This document shows, piece after piece, positions 57,903 to 64,000 of a DNA stretch of 64,000 bases. Under the pieces are notes generated by a model, which saw only the letters and a list, made by a program, of their open reading frames with translations, was not told where the DNA came from and did no database searches. Origin of the DNA: JACVRW01 sp963739095 (GTDB taxonomy: Bacteria; Actinomycetota; Thermoleophilia; Solirubrobacterales; Thermoleophilaceae). The stretch's first letter is position 1. Every line of letters starts with the position of its first letter. The translations under genes were made by a program, and so were the position numbers. The stretch covers positions 218,124-282,123 of the forward strand of contig CAVTZF010000016.1 of the NCBI GenBank assembly GCA_963739095.1, read 5' to 3'.

Positions 57903-59040
57903 GCGTGCCGAGGCCCACGAGCGCCGGCCCGACCTCCTCGTCGAGGCGCGCGATCAGCTCGAGGCAGAACGCCTCCGCCGCGCTCAGCGCGTCTTCGTCG
58001 AGCCGGCGCGAGGCGGAGCCGCGCTCGTCACGGCAGCTGACCGTTATCGCCGCGATGCCGGCCGCGCGCGCGGCGTAGCCGTCGCTCGGGACCCGGTTCG
58101 AGAGGGGACGCGCGGCGACGTGCTCGGCGCTCTCCGCGCTCAGACGGACCAGCTGCGGATGGCAGCGCAGCGAGGGAAAGGCGCCCTCGCGGCGGGTGTA
58201 GCGCGGCAACCCGTCGCCGACCTCGTCGAGGTTCAGCACGACCGTACGCTCGCGATCGAGCTCGTCCCGGTGCGCGCGCACGAAGGAGCGCATCCCCTGG
58301 GCGAGTGCCTTCTGCGATCCGGTCAGCAGCACGTGCACCCCGAACAGCTCCGGCTCGGCGCGCTCGGCGAGCCGCAGTGCGAGCGCGACGCCGGACGCGT
58401 TGTCGTTCTCGCCCGGCTGCACCGCGGACATCGCCATGTCGAGGAGCAGCGGGAACGCCACGATCAGGGCGACGGTCGGGATGAACTGGACGACGCTCAG
58501 CCAGGTCTCATCGACGCCGGCGAGCCGGACGAGGCAGCAGACGAGCACGAGCACGAGCGACCCGAAGAAGGGCGTCAGCGGGCCGATCGCCGTCAGCCGG
58601 CGGCGCCAGGCGTCGCGGCGGACGAGCCCGCCGCGGCCGCTGTCCAGGTGTGCGACGAGCAGCAGCGCGCCGGGGGCGCCGCGGTCACCCCACGAGATGA
58701 CGTTCTGCGACGCGCGCCGCCCCAGCAGCCGGCGTGTCGTCACGAGCGTGCCGCTGACGTCGAGCAGCGTCAGCAGCACGGCCACGAGCACGAGCGCGGC
58801 GCCGACGACCGGGAACTCGACGGACAGGGCGCTCCCCGCGATCGCGAGCGCGGCATGGATCGCGTAGGCGAGCTGCCAGGCCGGCCAGGCGTTGAACGAC
58901 TCGAGTCCCGCCTCCCGTCCGAGTGCCCGCAGGCGGCCGGCCAGATGACGGGCCGCGCGCCGCTCGGCGTCCGAGCCCGGCGCGCGTGCGCCGAAGCCGT
59001 CGACGAGCGCCTCGGCCTCGGCGAACGTGTCGATCGTCAT
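57889..59040 (-). CDS. M28-family peptidase-like membrane protein
   Basis: A 383-residue protein with a zinc aminopeptidase (M28) domain combined with membrane helices. Zinc residues: His and Asp in LLVAHLDSG, Asp/Asn in GENDNASGVALALRLAE, Glu in VVLNLDEVGDG, and His-type residues near SNRVPSDGYAARAAG. Between residues 60 and 200 several hydrophobic segments (LAYAIHAALAIAGSALSV, VVGAALVLVAVLLTLLDVS, FFGSLVLVLVCCLVRL) interrupt the fold, so the catalytic domain is tethered to the membrane. ATG 59040 is the start. Substrates unknown. Confidence 0.7.
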   Translation of the reverse strand: MTIDTFAEAEALVDGFGARAPGSDAERRAARHLAGRLRALGREAGLESFNAWPAWQLAYAIHAALAIAGSALSVEFPVVGAALVLVAVLLTLLDVSGTLVTTRRLLGRRASQNVISWGDRGAPGALLLVAHLDSGRGGLVRRDAWRRRLTAIGPLTPFFGSLVLVLVCCLVRLAGVDETWLSVVQFIPTVALIVAFPLLLDMAMSAVQPGENDNASGVALALRLAERAEPELFGVHVLLTGSQKALAQGMRSFVRAHRDELDRERTVVLNLDEVGDGLPRYTRREGAFPSLRCHPQLVRLSAESAEHVAARPLSNRVPSDGYAARAAGIAAITVSCRDERGSASRRLDEDALSAAEAFCLELIARLDEEVGPALVGLGTLSGR

Positions 59041-59066
59041 CGCTCGGCGCGAGGATAATCGGCCGC

Positions 59067-59396
59067 GTGGAGCACGCGCCCCAGAACGCGATGACCGACG
59101 CCGCGGAGGTCGAGCGCTTCCGGGATCGCTGCAGCGAGCTGATGTCGGCGCTGCTCGACGAGCTGGCGCGCACGCCGGACCGGCCGCGCACGTTCCCCGA
59201 CGTCGAGGGCTCGCTGAGCTGGCCGCGGCGACGGATTGCCTCGGTGTTGGGTGGCGTATTCCACATGCGCCAAACCGAGTTCGCGGGGCGGCGCCCGTAC
59301 CACTTCCTCGGCGCGCGCGAGTCGCGCTCGGGGCGTTGGGAGATCTGGGTCGATGCGGCCCAGGCGCGCGCGCTTCGGCGCGCAGCGGCGGACTAG
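59067..59396 (+). CDS. Conserved hypothetical protein
   Basis: A 109-residue soluble basic protein starting GTG 59067 (ATG 59091 is an option). The segment DVEGSLSWPRRRIASVLGGV and then ETFAGRRPYHFLGA-like EFAGRRPYHFLGARESRSGR followed by WEIWVDAAQARALRR gives a winged-helix-like helix-strand pattern, so DNA binding is possible. No family is recognised with confidence. Stop shares CTAG with the convergent hydrolase. Confidence 0.5.
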   Translation: MEHAPQNAMTDAAEVERFRDRCSELMSALLDELARTPDRPRTFPDVEGSLSWPRRRIASVLGGVFHMRQTEFAGRRPYHFLGARESRSGRWEIWVDAAQARALRRAAAD

Positions 59397-60251
59397 CTCG
59401 TGTGACGCAGGAGCGCCGGGACCACCACGTCCCAGGTGTGGCGCGGGAAGTACTCGTGTCCGGTCGCCTCCAGCGGCAGGAGCTCGGCGCCCGGGATCTC
59501 CTCCGCCAGCGCCAGCGCATGGCCATAGGGGAAGAGTGGGTCCTCGTTGCCGTGGATGACGAGCGTCGGGACCGCGATGGCTCCGAGGCGCTCCCGCCAC
59601 GGCTCGCCGGCGTCCTGGGAGAAGGCGTTGGCGAGCCCCCACTCGAGGTTGGTGCTGCGGTCCGCGACGCGGCCCGCCAGTTCGCGCATGGCGCTCTCGT
59701 CGAAGGGCCACGAGAGGGCTGCGAAGGGCCGCTCGGCCTCGACGAGGTAGTCGATGACGGCCTCGCGGTTGGACCAGTCGGGCTCGGGCGGCTCGCTCGC
59801 GAACAGCTGCGGGGCAGGGTCCGGCAGGTCCGGGTTTGGAGGGCCGGGACCGCCGGGCGTCGAGGACGCGAGTGTCAGCGTGGCAACCCGCTCTGGGTGG
59901 TCGAGCGCGAGCAGCTGACCGATGCCGCCTCCGGCCGACATCCCGACGATGTGGGCGCGCTCCACACCTAGCGCGTCGAGCAGGCCGACGGCGTCCTCGA
60001 CCAGGTCGCCCATTCCGTACTTCGTGGTGCCCGGCTCGTAGGTGACGGAGCGGCCCGCGTCGCGCAGGTCGTAGCGGATCACGAAGCGCCCGGCGCCGGC
60101 GAGGCGGCCTGCAGAGATCATCGTCCCAGGAAAGCAGCGAGCTGCCCGCGCCGTGGATCAGCAGGATCGCTGGGTCGGCGGCGTCGCCGAATGTCTCCAC
60201 GCACAGCTCGACGCCGCCTACCTGAACGATGTAGTCGCCTTGCGGGTTCAG
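59393..60251 (-). pseudogene. Alpha/beta hydrolase, frameshifted and abutting a tRNA
   Basis: C-terminal frame: RFVIRYDLRDAGRSVTYEPG, then IVGMSAGGGIGQLLALDHPE (nucleophile Ser in GMSAGG), VIHGNEDPLFPYG and LEATGHEYFP (catalytic His). N-terminal frame: VGGVELCVETFGD and AILLIHGAGSSLLSWDD (oxyanion loop HGAGSS). Removing one base around 60104-60110 joins them; corrected length is about 285 residues. The N-terminus has no ATG, GTG or TTG before it reaches the 3' end of tRNA-Leu; a CTG at 60251 abuts the tRNA. Either a very unusual start or sequence error. Confidence 0.7.
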
Positions 60252-60335
60252 TACGGCGGGTGGGACTCGAACCCACACGCCCTTTCGGGCAGCGGTTTTT
60301 GAGACCGCCTCCTATGCCAATTCGGATACCGCCGC
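60252..60335 (-). tRNA. tRNA-Leu (CAA)
   Basis: Read on the minus strand: acceptor GCGGCGG pairs with CCGCCGT (one G-U), anticodon stem GCGGT/ACCGC with loop CTCAAAA (anticodon CAA), long variable arm TGCCCGAAAGGGCGT typical of leucine tRNAs, T arm GTGGG/CCCAC. CCA is not encoded. It lies 115 bases from the next tRNA-bearing region and on the other strand from the others. Confidence 0.93.
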
Positions 60336-60365
60336 TTGTTCCTGGAAAGGATAGGTGCGTCCCGG

Positions 60366-60833
60366 TCAGGCCGCCTGGGGCGCCGTCTCGTCCGGCGCCA
60401 CCTCGACCTCGACGTTCCACTGTTGCTGGAAGCCGCGCATCGCGAAGGCGATCAAGAGCAGCTGGACCGGCACGATGATCGCGGTCAACAACCCGAGCAG
60501 CGACGGATCGAGCGCCGGATCGTTGAACCCGGCCTTGTCGCGCTCGAACCACGCCGGTGCCGCGACGAGGGCGACGACCGCGAACAGGATCGCGAGCGCG
60601 GCGGCCACCGGCAGCACGCCGCGGTTCCAGCGAGCGACGTAGAAGGCCATCACCAGGTACACGATGATGTAGCCGATCGAGATGATCTGAGCCCCCTGGA
60701 GCTCGGACCAGCCGCCGGCCGTGACCGCGAAGATCAGCAGCGCGCTGATAACCAGCAGCAGCACGACGATCGCCCTCGTGGCCTTCGATTCGGCCTTGTC
60801 CCGGTTGGGATGAACGACCACCGTCTCGGCCAT
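60366..60833 (-). CDS. Four-helix membrane protein
   Basis: A 155-residue protein with four hydrophobic segments (AIVVLLLVISALLIFAVTAG, AQIISIGYIIVYLVMAFYVA, VLPVAAALAILFAVVALVAA, LTAIIVPVQLLLIAFAM) and an acidic C-terminus (EVEVAPDETAPQAA). No family is recognised. ATG 60833 preferred to GTG 60842; AGGG lies about nine bases upstream. Flanked by tRNA genes on both sides. Confidence 0.7.
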   Translation of the reverse strand: MAETVVVHPNRDKAESKATRAIVVLLLVISALLIFAVTAGGWSELQGAQIISIGYIIVYLVMAFYVARWNRGVLPVAAALAILFAVVALVAAPAWFERDKAGFNDPALDPSLLGLLTAIIVPVQLLLIAFAMRGFQQQWNVEVEVAPDETAPQAA

Positions 60834-60910
60834 CGCGGACACCCTAACCCGTGAGCGGCCGGATTGCGCCGGTGCGGGCCCCGCGCCCGGGTCTAGAATC
60901 GGGCGCCGGC

Positions 60911-60995
60911 GCGGGCGTGCTGGAACCAGGTAGACAGGCCAGGTTTAGGTCCTGGTGCTCGAAAGAGCGTGGGGGTTCGATTCCCTCCGCCCGCA
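60911..60995 (+). tRNA. tRNA-Leu (UAG)
   Basis: Acceptor GCGGGCG/CGCCCGC, anticodon stem CCAGG/CCTGG with loop TTTAGGT (anticodon TAG), long variable arm with GCTCGAAAGAGC stem, T arm GGGGG/CCCTC with TTCGATT. 85 bases. CCA not encoded. Confidence 0.95.
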
Positions 60996-61030
60996 CCTCA
61001 AACCCCACGGCCTAGAATCGACCCAGCCAC

Positions 61031-61102
61031 GGGGCAGTGGCCAAATGGTAAGGCACCGGTCTCCAAAACCGGCGACTCCAGGTTCGAGTCCTGGCTGCCC
61101 CG
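61031..61102 (+). tRNA. tRNA-Trp (CCA)
   Basis: Acceptor GGGGCAG/CTGCCCC, anticodon stem CCGGT/ACCGG with loop CTCCAAA (anticodon CCA), T arm CCAGG/CCTGG with TTCGAGT. Short variable loop; 72 bases. Located 35 bases after tRNA-Leu(UAG), so the two are probably co-transcribed. Confidence 0.95.
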
Positions 61103-61153
61103 CTTCTCGTACGCGGTTAGGTTCTCCGCACCGCGACCCCGGAGGAGAGCCAG

Positions 61154-62107
61154 ATGGCCGCAGTCGAAACCGTCAACGGGCCGATCGATGTCGACCAGCT
61201 CGGTAGGACCCTGATCCACGAGCACTTCCGCGCCGCCGACGAGGCGACCCGCTTCCAGTTCCCCCACCTCTATGACGAGCAGGCCGAGTGGGACGCGGCG
61301 ATCGCCGACGCGAACGCCGTCAAGGGTCACGGCATCGCGACGGTCGTGGAGCCGAGCGCGCTGTTCCTCACGCGCGACGCGGCCTTCAGCAAGCGCGTCG
61401 CGGACGAGAGCGGCCTGCAGGTGGTGCTCGCCACCGGCATCTACACCTACGACCACCTGCCGCAGCCGTTGCTGAACCGCAACGAGGACCAGCTCGCCGA
61501 CATCTTCGTCCACGAGATCGAGAACGGCATCCAGGGGACCGGCATCAAGGCCGCCTTCATCAAGTGCGCGGCCGACGAGCCAGGTGTCACCCCGAACGTC
61601 GAGAAGGTCCACCGAGCCGCGGCGCGGGCGTCGAACCGGACCGGCAGGCCGATCATGGCTCACTCCAGGCCGGCGAGCGGGACCGGGCCGGAGCAGATGC
61701 GGATCTTCGCCGAAGAGGGCGTCGATCCGGCCAAGGTCCAGGTCGCCCACGCGGGCGACACCAGCGACCTGGACTACATCGAGCGCCTGCTGGACACCGG
61801 CTGCTACATCGGCCTCGACCGCTACGGCATCGACATCTATCACCCGACGGACAGCCGCCAGGCCACGACCCTGGCGCTGCTCGAGCGCGGCTACGCGGAC
61901 CGCATGTTCATCTCCCAGGACTACTGCTCGACGATCGACTGGTTCCCGCGCGAGATCCAGGAGTACCTGAAGGCGAACGAGGTGCCGGACTGGTCGATGA
62001 CGTTCCTGTTCGAGCAGGTGATCCCCGAGCTGCGCGAGCGGGGGATGACGGAGGAGCAGCTCGACCAGATGATGGTCGAGAACCCCAAGCGCTGGCTAGG
62101 ATCCTGA
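61154..62107 (+). CDS. Phosphotriesterase-family metal hydrolase
   Basis: A 317-residue amidohydrolase-superfamily enzyme of the phosphotriesterase/lactonase type. Metal ligands: H22 and H24 in LIHEHF, Lys137 (carbamylated in relatives) in AAFIKCAADEPG, H170 in IMAHSRPA, H199 in VAHAGD and D256 in FISQDYCS. Most such enzymes natively hydrolyse lactones; phosphotriester activity is a side activity. The specificity loop cannot be judged. GGAGGAG about six bases before the ATG is a strong ribosome-binding site. Sits between tRNA-Trp and tRNA-Gly. Confidence 0.9.
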   Translation: MAAVETVNGPIDVDQLGRTLIHEHFRAADEATRFQFPHLYDEQAEWDAAIADANAVKGHGIATVVEPSALFLTRDAAFSKRVADESGLQVVLATGIYTYDHLPQPLLNRNEDQLADIFVHEIENGIQGTGIKAAFIKCAADEPGVTPNVEKVHRAAARASNRTGRPIMAHSRPASGTGPEQMRIFAEEGVDPAKVQVAHAGDTSDLDYIERLLDTGCYIGLDRYGIDIYHPTDSRQATTLALLERGYADRMFISQDYCSTIDWFPREIQEYLKANEVPDWSMTFLFEQVIPELRERGMTEEQLDQMMVENPKRWLGS

Positions 62108-62123
62108 CTACCTGAAGGCGCTC

Positions 62124-62194
62124 GCGGGCGTGGTGTAATGGCTGCACAAGAGCCTTCCAAGCTCTTAGTACGGGTTCGATCCCCGTCGCCCGCT
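62124..62194 (+). tRNA. tRNA-Gly (UCC)
   Basis: Acceptor GCGGGCG/CGCCCGC, anticodon stem AGAGC/GCTCT with loop CTTCCAA (anticodon TCC), T arm ACGGG/CCCGT with TTCGATC. 71 bases. Located 16 bases after the phosphotriesterase stop. Confidence 0.95.
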
Positions 62195-62229
62195 TCAATC
62201 GTCCCGCGCAAGCAACCGATGGAGGCGAC

Positions 62230-62451
62230 GTGAGCGAGAGCGAGGACAGGAGCGGAACCACGCTCACCGACGAGGAGATCGCGACGATCCGGGTTGGCGC
62301 GGCGTCTGCGCCCGCCGCATTGACCGCCGACGACGGCGACGACAGCGGCGACACGGGCGACGACAGCGGCGACACCAGCGACACGACAGACACCGGGGAC
62401 GACTCGGGCGACTCGACCGACACCGGTGACGACAGCGCCCCGGGCGCCTAG
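62230..62451 (+). CDS. Acidic repeat peptide upstream of JmjC gene
   Basis: A 73-residue peptide starting GTG 62230, with GGAGG five bases upstream. Residues 1-33 look like a leader (SEDRSGTTLTDEEIATIRVG, then AASAPAALTA); residues 34-70 are a repeat of seven-residue units, DSGDTGD, DSGDTSD, TTDTGD, DSGDSTD and TGDDSA, with 16 Asp and no hydrophobic residues. The underlying DNA repeats with a 21-base period (GACAGCGGCGAC at 62341 and 62362). No family is recognised. The last 26 bases overlap the JmjC gene. It could be a modified peptide precursor whose Asp/Thr/Ser units are the substrate of the oxygenase, or a calcium-binding tail; both are inference. Confidence 0.65.
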   Translation: MSESEDRSGTTLTDEEIATIRVGAASAPAALTADDGDDSGDTGDDSGDTSDTTDTGDDSGDSTDTGDDSAPGA

Positions 62452-63643
62452 TCGCGGCCAGGCCGAGCGCGGCGCGGCCGGAGACGCGCTCGCGCTGACG
62501 CTCGAACCGGTCAGCGCGGCAAGCTTTCTCGACGAGTACTGGGAGCGGCACCCGCTCGTGATCCCGCGGGCGGAGCGCCGGCGCTTCACCGACCTGCTCG
62601 ACGTGCCGGACATCGAGCGGCTCGTCTGCGAGAGCGGGATCCGGATGCCGGCCTTCCGGCTCGTGAAAGACGGTTCGCCGCTGCCGCCGAGCGACTACAC
62701 GGACGACATTCCCTGGCGCCCTGGGAGCTTCTCCCAGATCGCGTCCGTCGAGCGGCTTGCCGCCGAGTTCGCCGCGGGCGCGACGCTCGTGCTTCAGGCG
62801 CTCCATCTGTGGTGGCCCGCGGTCGCCGTCTATTGCCGCGGGCTCGAGATGCGTCTCGGCTTCCCCGTGCAGGCGAACGCGTACCTCACGCCGCCCGCCG
62901 CCCAGGGGTTCGCGGTCCATCACGACACGCATGACGTGTTTGTCCTCCAGGTCGCGGGCCGCAAGCGCTGGCGGCTCTACGAGCCCCGGCTCGAGCTGCC
63001 TCTGAAGGATCAGCGCTGGTCGCCGGACCTGGGCGATGTCGGGCCGCCGGTCGACGACTTCACGCTGGAGGCGGGGGACACGCTCTACGTCCCGCGCGGC
63101 TGGCCTCATGAAGCCGAGACGTCGCACGAAGAGGCGCTGCATCTCACGATCGGCCTGCACCCGCCGACCCGGATGGACGCGCTCCGCGCGGCGCTCGAGG
63201 GCTGCGCGGACGACGTCGAGTTCCGGCGCAGCGTTGGCGCCGAGGGTGAGCTTCCGGACCACCTGGTCGAGCGTTTGGCTGGCCGACTGCGACCGGACGA
63301 GGTCGCCCGGCGCGCACGGCGCCGGTTCGTGGCCGGGCGACGGCCCATCCTCCACGACGGGTTCGCCCAGCTGCGGGCGCTCGAGCGGCTGACGGTGGAC
63401 GCACAGCTCGAGCGGCGCCCGACCGTCATCTTCGAGCTCGAGCAAGACGCGACCGGCGTCGCCCTCCTGTTCGAGGGCAAGGAGGTGCGCCTCCCCGCCA
63501 AGGCGGCGGCGGCCGTGGACGCCGTGGCCGAGAGCGCGGGAGCGTTCACTGCCGCGGAGCTGCCGGGTCCGCTCGACGAGCAGGGCCGCCTCGTGCTCGT
63601 CCGCCGGCTGGTGCGCGAGGGCTTCCTCCGCGTGCTCACCTGA
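62426..63643 (+). CDS. JmjC-type 2-oxoglutarate/Fe(II) oxygenase (ribosomal oxygenase-like)
   Basis: A 405-residue JmjC protein. Iron ligands: H165 and D167 in AVHHDTHDVFVLQVAGRKRW, aligning with the HxD block and the following VF region of YcfD/ROXA, and H228 in YVPRGWPHEA. Residues 150-240 form the jelly-roll; the C-terminal 150 residues look like the dimer and winged-helix parts of ribosomal oxygenases, which hydroxylate Arg, His or Asp/Asn side chains. The GTG start lies inside the acidic peptide gene (26-base overlap), giving translational coupling. Alternative: a true ribosomal protein hydroxylase with an incidental neighbour. Confidence 0.82.
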   Translation: MTTAPRAPSRGQAERGAAGDALALTLEPVSAASFLDEYWERHPLVIPRAERRRFTDLLDVPDIERLVCESGIRMPAFRLVKDGSPLPPSDYTDDIPWRPGSFSQIASVERLAAEFAAGATLVLQALHLWWPAVAVYCRGLEMRLGFPVQANAYLTPPAAQGFAVHHDTHDVFVLQVAGRKRWRLYEPRLELPLKDQRWSPDLGDVGPPVDDFTLEAGDTLYVPRGWPHEAETSHEEALHLTIGLHPPTRMDALRAALEGCADDVEFRRSVGAEGELPDHLVERLAGRLRPDEVARRARRRFVAGRRPILHDGFAQLRALERLTVDAQLERRPTVIFELEQDATGVALLFEGKEVRLPAKAAAAVDAVAESAGAFTAAELPGPLDEQGRLVLVRRLVREGFLRVLT

Positions 63644-63681
63644 GGTCCGGCGCGCGGCTATGATGCACGCCTGCAGCACCC

Positions 63682-63755
63682 CGGGGCGTGGCGCAGTTTG
63701 GTAGCGCATTCGGCTGGGGGCCGAAAGGTCGCTGGTTCAAATCCAGTCGCCCCGA
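63682..63755 (+). tRNA. tRNA-Pro (GGG)
   Basis: Acceptor CGGGGCG/CGCCCCG, anticodon stem TTCGG/CCGAA with loop CTGGGGG (anticodon GGG), T arm CTGG/CCAG with TTCAAAT. 74 bases. A perfect palindromic terminator follows within ten bases. Confidence 0.93.
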
Positions 63756-63757
63756 CC

Positions 63758-64000
63758 TCACGAAACCGCCGCATATGCGGCGGTTTCGTTGTTTGAGGGC
63801 GAGCTCGTCGTAGGTTCGCGGGGTCCAAAGAGGGTCCAATTTCTCTGGAACTTCCCGCCGAGGGTCGGCCAGGAGCCCGGCGCGCGACCCATCCGGCGCC
63901 GTTTCTCGGCGAGGTTCGGGCGGGCGGTGTTGTTGGCCAGGAGGGCGACGAGTTCGCGCCTGTCAGGGCGGCGCCACCGGGGTTCCGACCGCTCGCCCTG
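63758..64000 (-). CDS. Possible partial CDS at the right edge
   Basis: A minus-strand frame open from the window edge to a TGA at 63758, 80 residues, with high G/C at third positions through LVALLANNTARPNLAEKRR and SWPTLGGKFQ, less so after RNWTLFGPRE. The C-terminal part overlaps the palindromic terminator, so the true end may be earlier. No family is recognised; a tRNA-adjacent position fits a mobile-element gene, but this is weak. Equally it may be chance. Confidence 0.3.
   Translation of the reverse strand, partial: QGERSEPRWRRPDRRELVALLANNTARPNLAEKRRRMGRAPGSWPTLGGKFQRNWTLFGPREPTTSSPSNNETAAYAAVS
63762..63787 (+). terminator. Palindromic terminator after tRNA-Pro
   Basis: GAAACCGCCGCAT and ATGCGGCGGTTTC form a perfect 26-base palindrome, followed by GTTGTTTG. 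Stem of 12 to 13 pairs and a partial T-run: a strong intrinsic terminator for the tRNA. Confidence 0.8.
63821..63839. repeat. Paired GGGTCCAA repeats
   Basis: GGGTCCAA at 63821-63828 and again at 63832-63839, an 11-base spacing, about 65 bases after tRNA-Pro. Such pairs near tRNA 3' ends can be integrase arm sites, but no integrase gene is seen in the window. Confidence 0.3.

Noticed and set aside
60955..61206. Plus-strand frame across tRNA-Leu and tRNA-Trp
   Set aside because: It is the translation of tRNA sequence; no start context or family match.
61154..62107. Organophosphate-degrading phosphotriesterase
   Set aside because: Only the fold and metal ligands are visible; most such proteins are lactonases, so a specific activity is not claimed.
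62330..62450. CRISPR-like or minisatellite DNA repeats
   Set aside because: The 21-base periodicity follows codons of the acidic peptide; no spacers exist.
63636..63839. Minus-strand frame containing LDLNQRPFGPQPNALPNC
   Set aside because: This is the well-known spurious translation antisense to a tRNA (here tRNA-Pro).

Overview
The window is about 64 kb of very GC-rich, gene-dense DNA with short intergenic gaps and frequent ATGA/GTGA start-stop overlaps. Gene content points to a high-GC actinomycete-type bacterium: a near-complete coenzyme F420 set, GTP-dependent PEP carboxykinase, a class E-like sortase with an LPXTG protein, Tat-exported proteins and an RTX-repeat remnant. My best guess is class Thermoleophilia (Solirubrobacter/Gaiella relatives), but that is inference from gene content and codon use, not from a marker gene.

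Layout. 1-6.3 kb: cell-surface block (start of a polyprenyl-phosphate sugar transferase, LPXTG mini-protein, O-antigen ligase/TPR protein, 52-aa membrane micro-protein, sortase), then pckG and a CAP-domain secreted protein. 6.5-15.6 kb: catabolic genes (aldehyde dehydrogenase, FUSC-type membrane protein, TPP enzyme, class III CoA-transferase with a frameshift, NTF2-like and VOC proteins, an LLM oxidoreductase with two frameshifts, MobA-like). 15.6-24 kb: beta-propeller, MeaB chaperone, AbiEi/DUF559-like protein, ethylmalonyl-CoA mutase, MBL hydrolase with ClpS, and crotonyl-CoA carboxylase/reductase. Ccr, Ecm and MeaB together indicate the ethylmalonyl-CoA pathway. 24-34.9 kb: glycine-rich/collagen-like surface protein, phosphoesterase, Tat-exported MBL protein, MarR-DHA2 efflux pair, GST-like protein, a coiled-coil protein with a PD-(D/E)XK-like core, lipoprotein, acyltransferase and YgfZ. 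34.9-42 kb: multicopper oxidase-ZIP transporter-DtxR operon, SoxR, a THI5-like binding protein, aquaporin, and a PhoX-like phosphatase preceded by PHO-box-like repeats. 42-48.5 kb: F420 operon on the minus strand in the order fbiC-fgd-SDR-cofD-cofC-cofE. 48.5-60.3 kb: SDR, HMG-CoA lyase, RTX remnant, divalent-anion transporter, two MFS proteins, enoyl-CoA hydratase, acetoacetyl-CoA synthetase, M28 peptidase-like membrane protein and an alpha/beta hydrolase. 60.2-64 kb: five tRNAs (Leu-CAA, Leu-UAG, Trp, Gly, Pro) interleaved with a phosphotriesterase-like enzyme and an acidic-repeat peptide overlapping a JmjC-type oxygenase.

Two points for a reader. First, five genes are interrupted by six +1 frameshifts, each repaired by removing one base; this looks more like residual assembly error than decay, though I cannot prove it. 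Second, the most unusual unit is the Asp/Gly/Ser/Thr repeat peptide translationally overlapping a JmjC 2-oxoglutarate oxygenase (62.2-63.6 kb), a possible substrate-enzyme pair.
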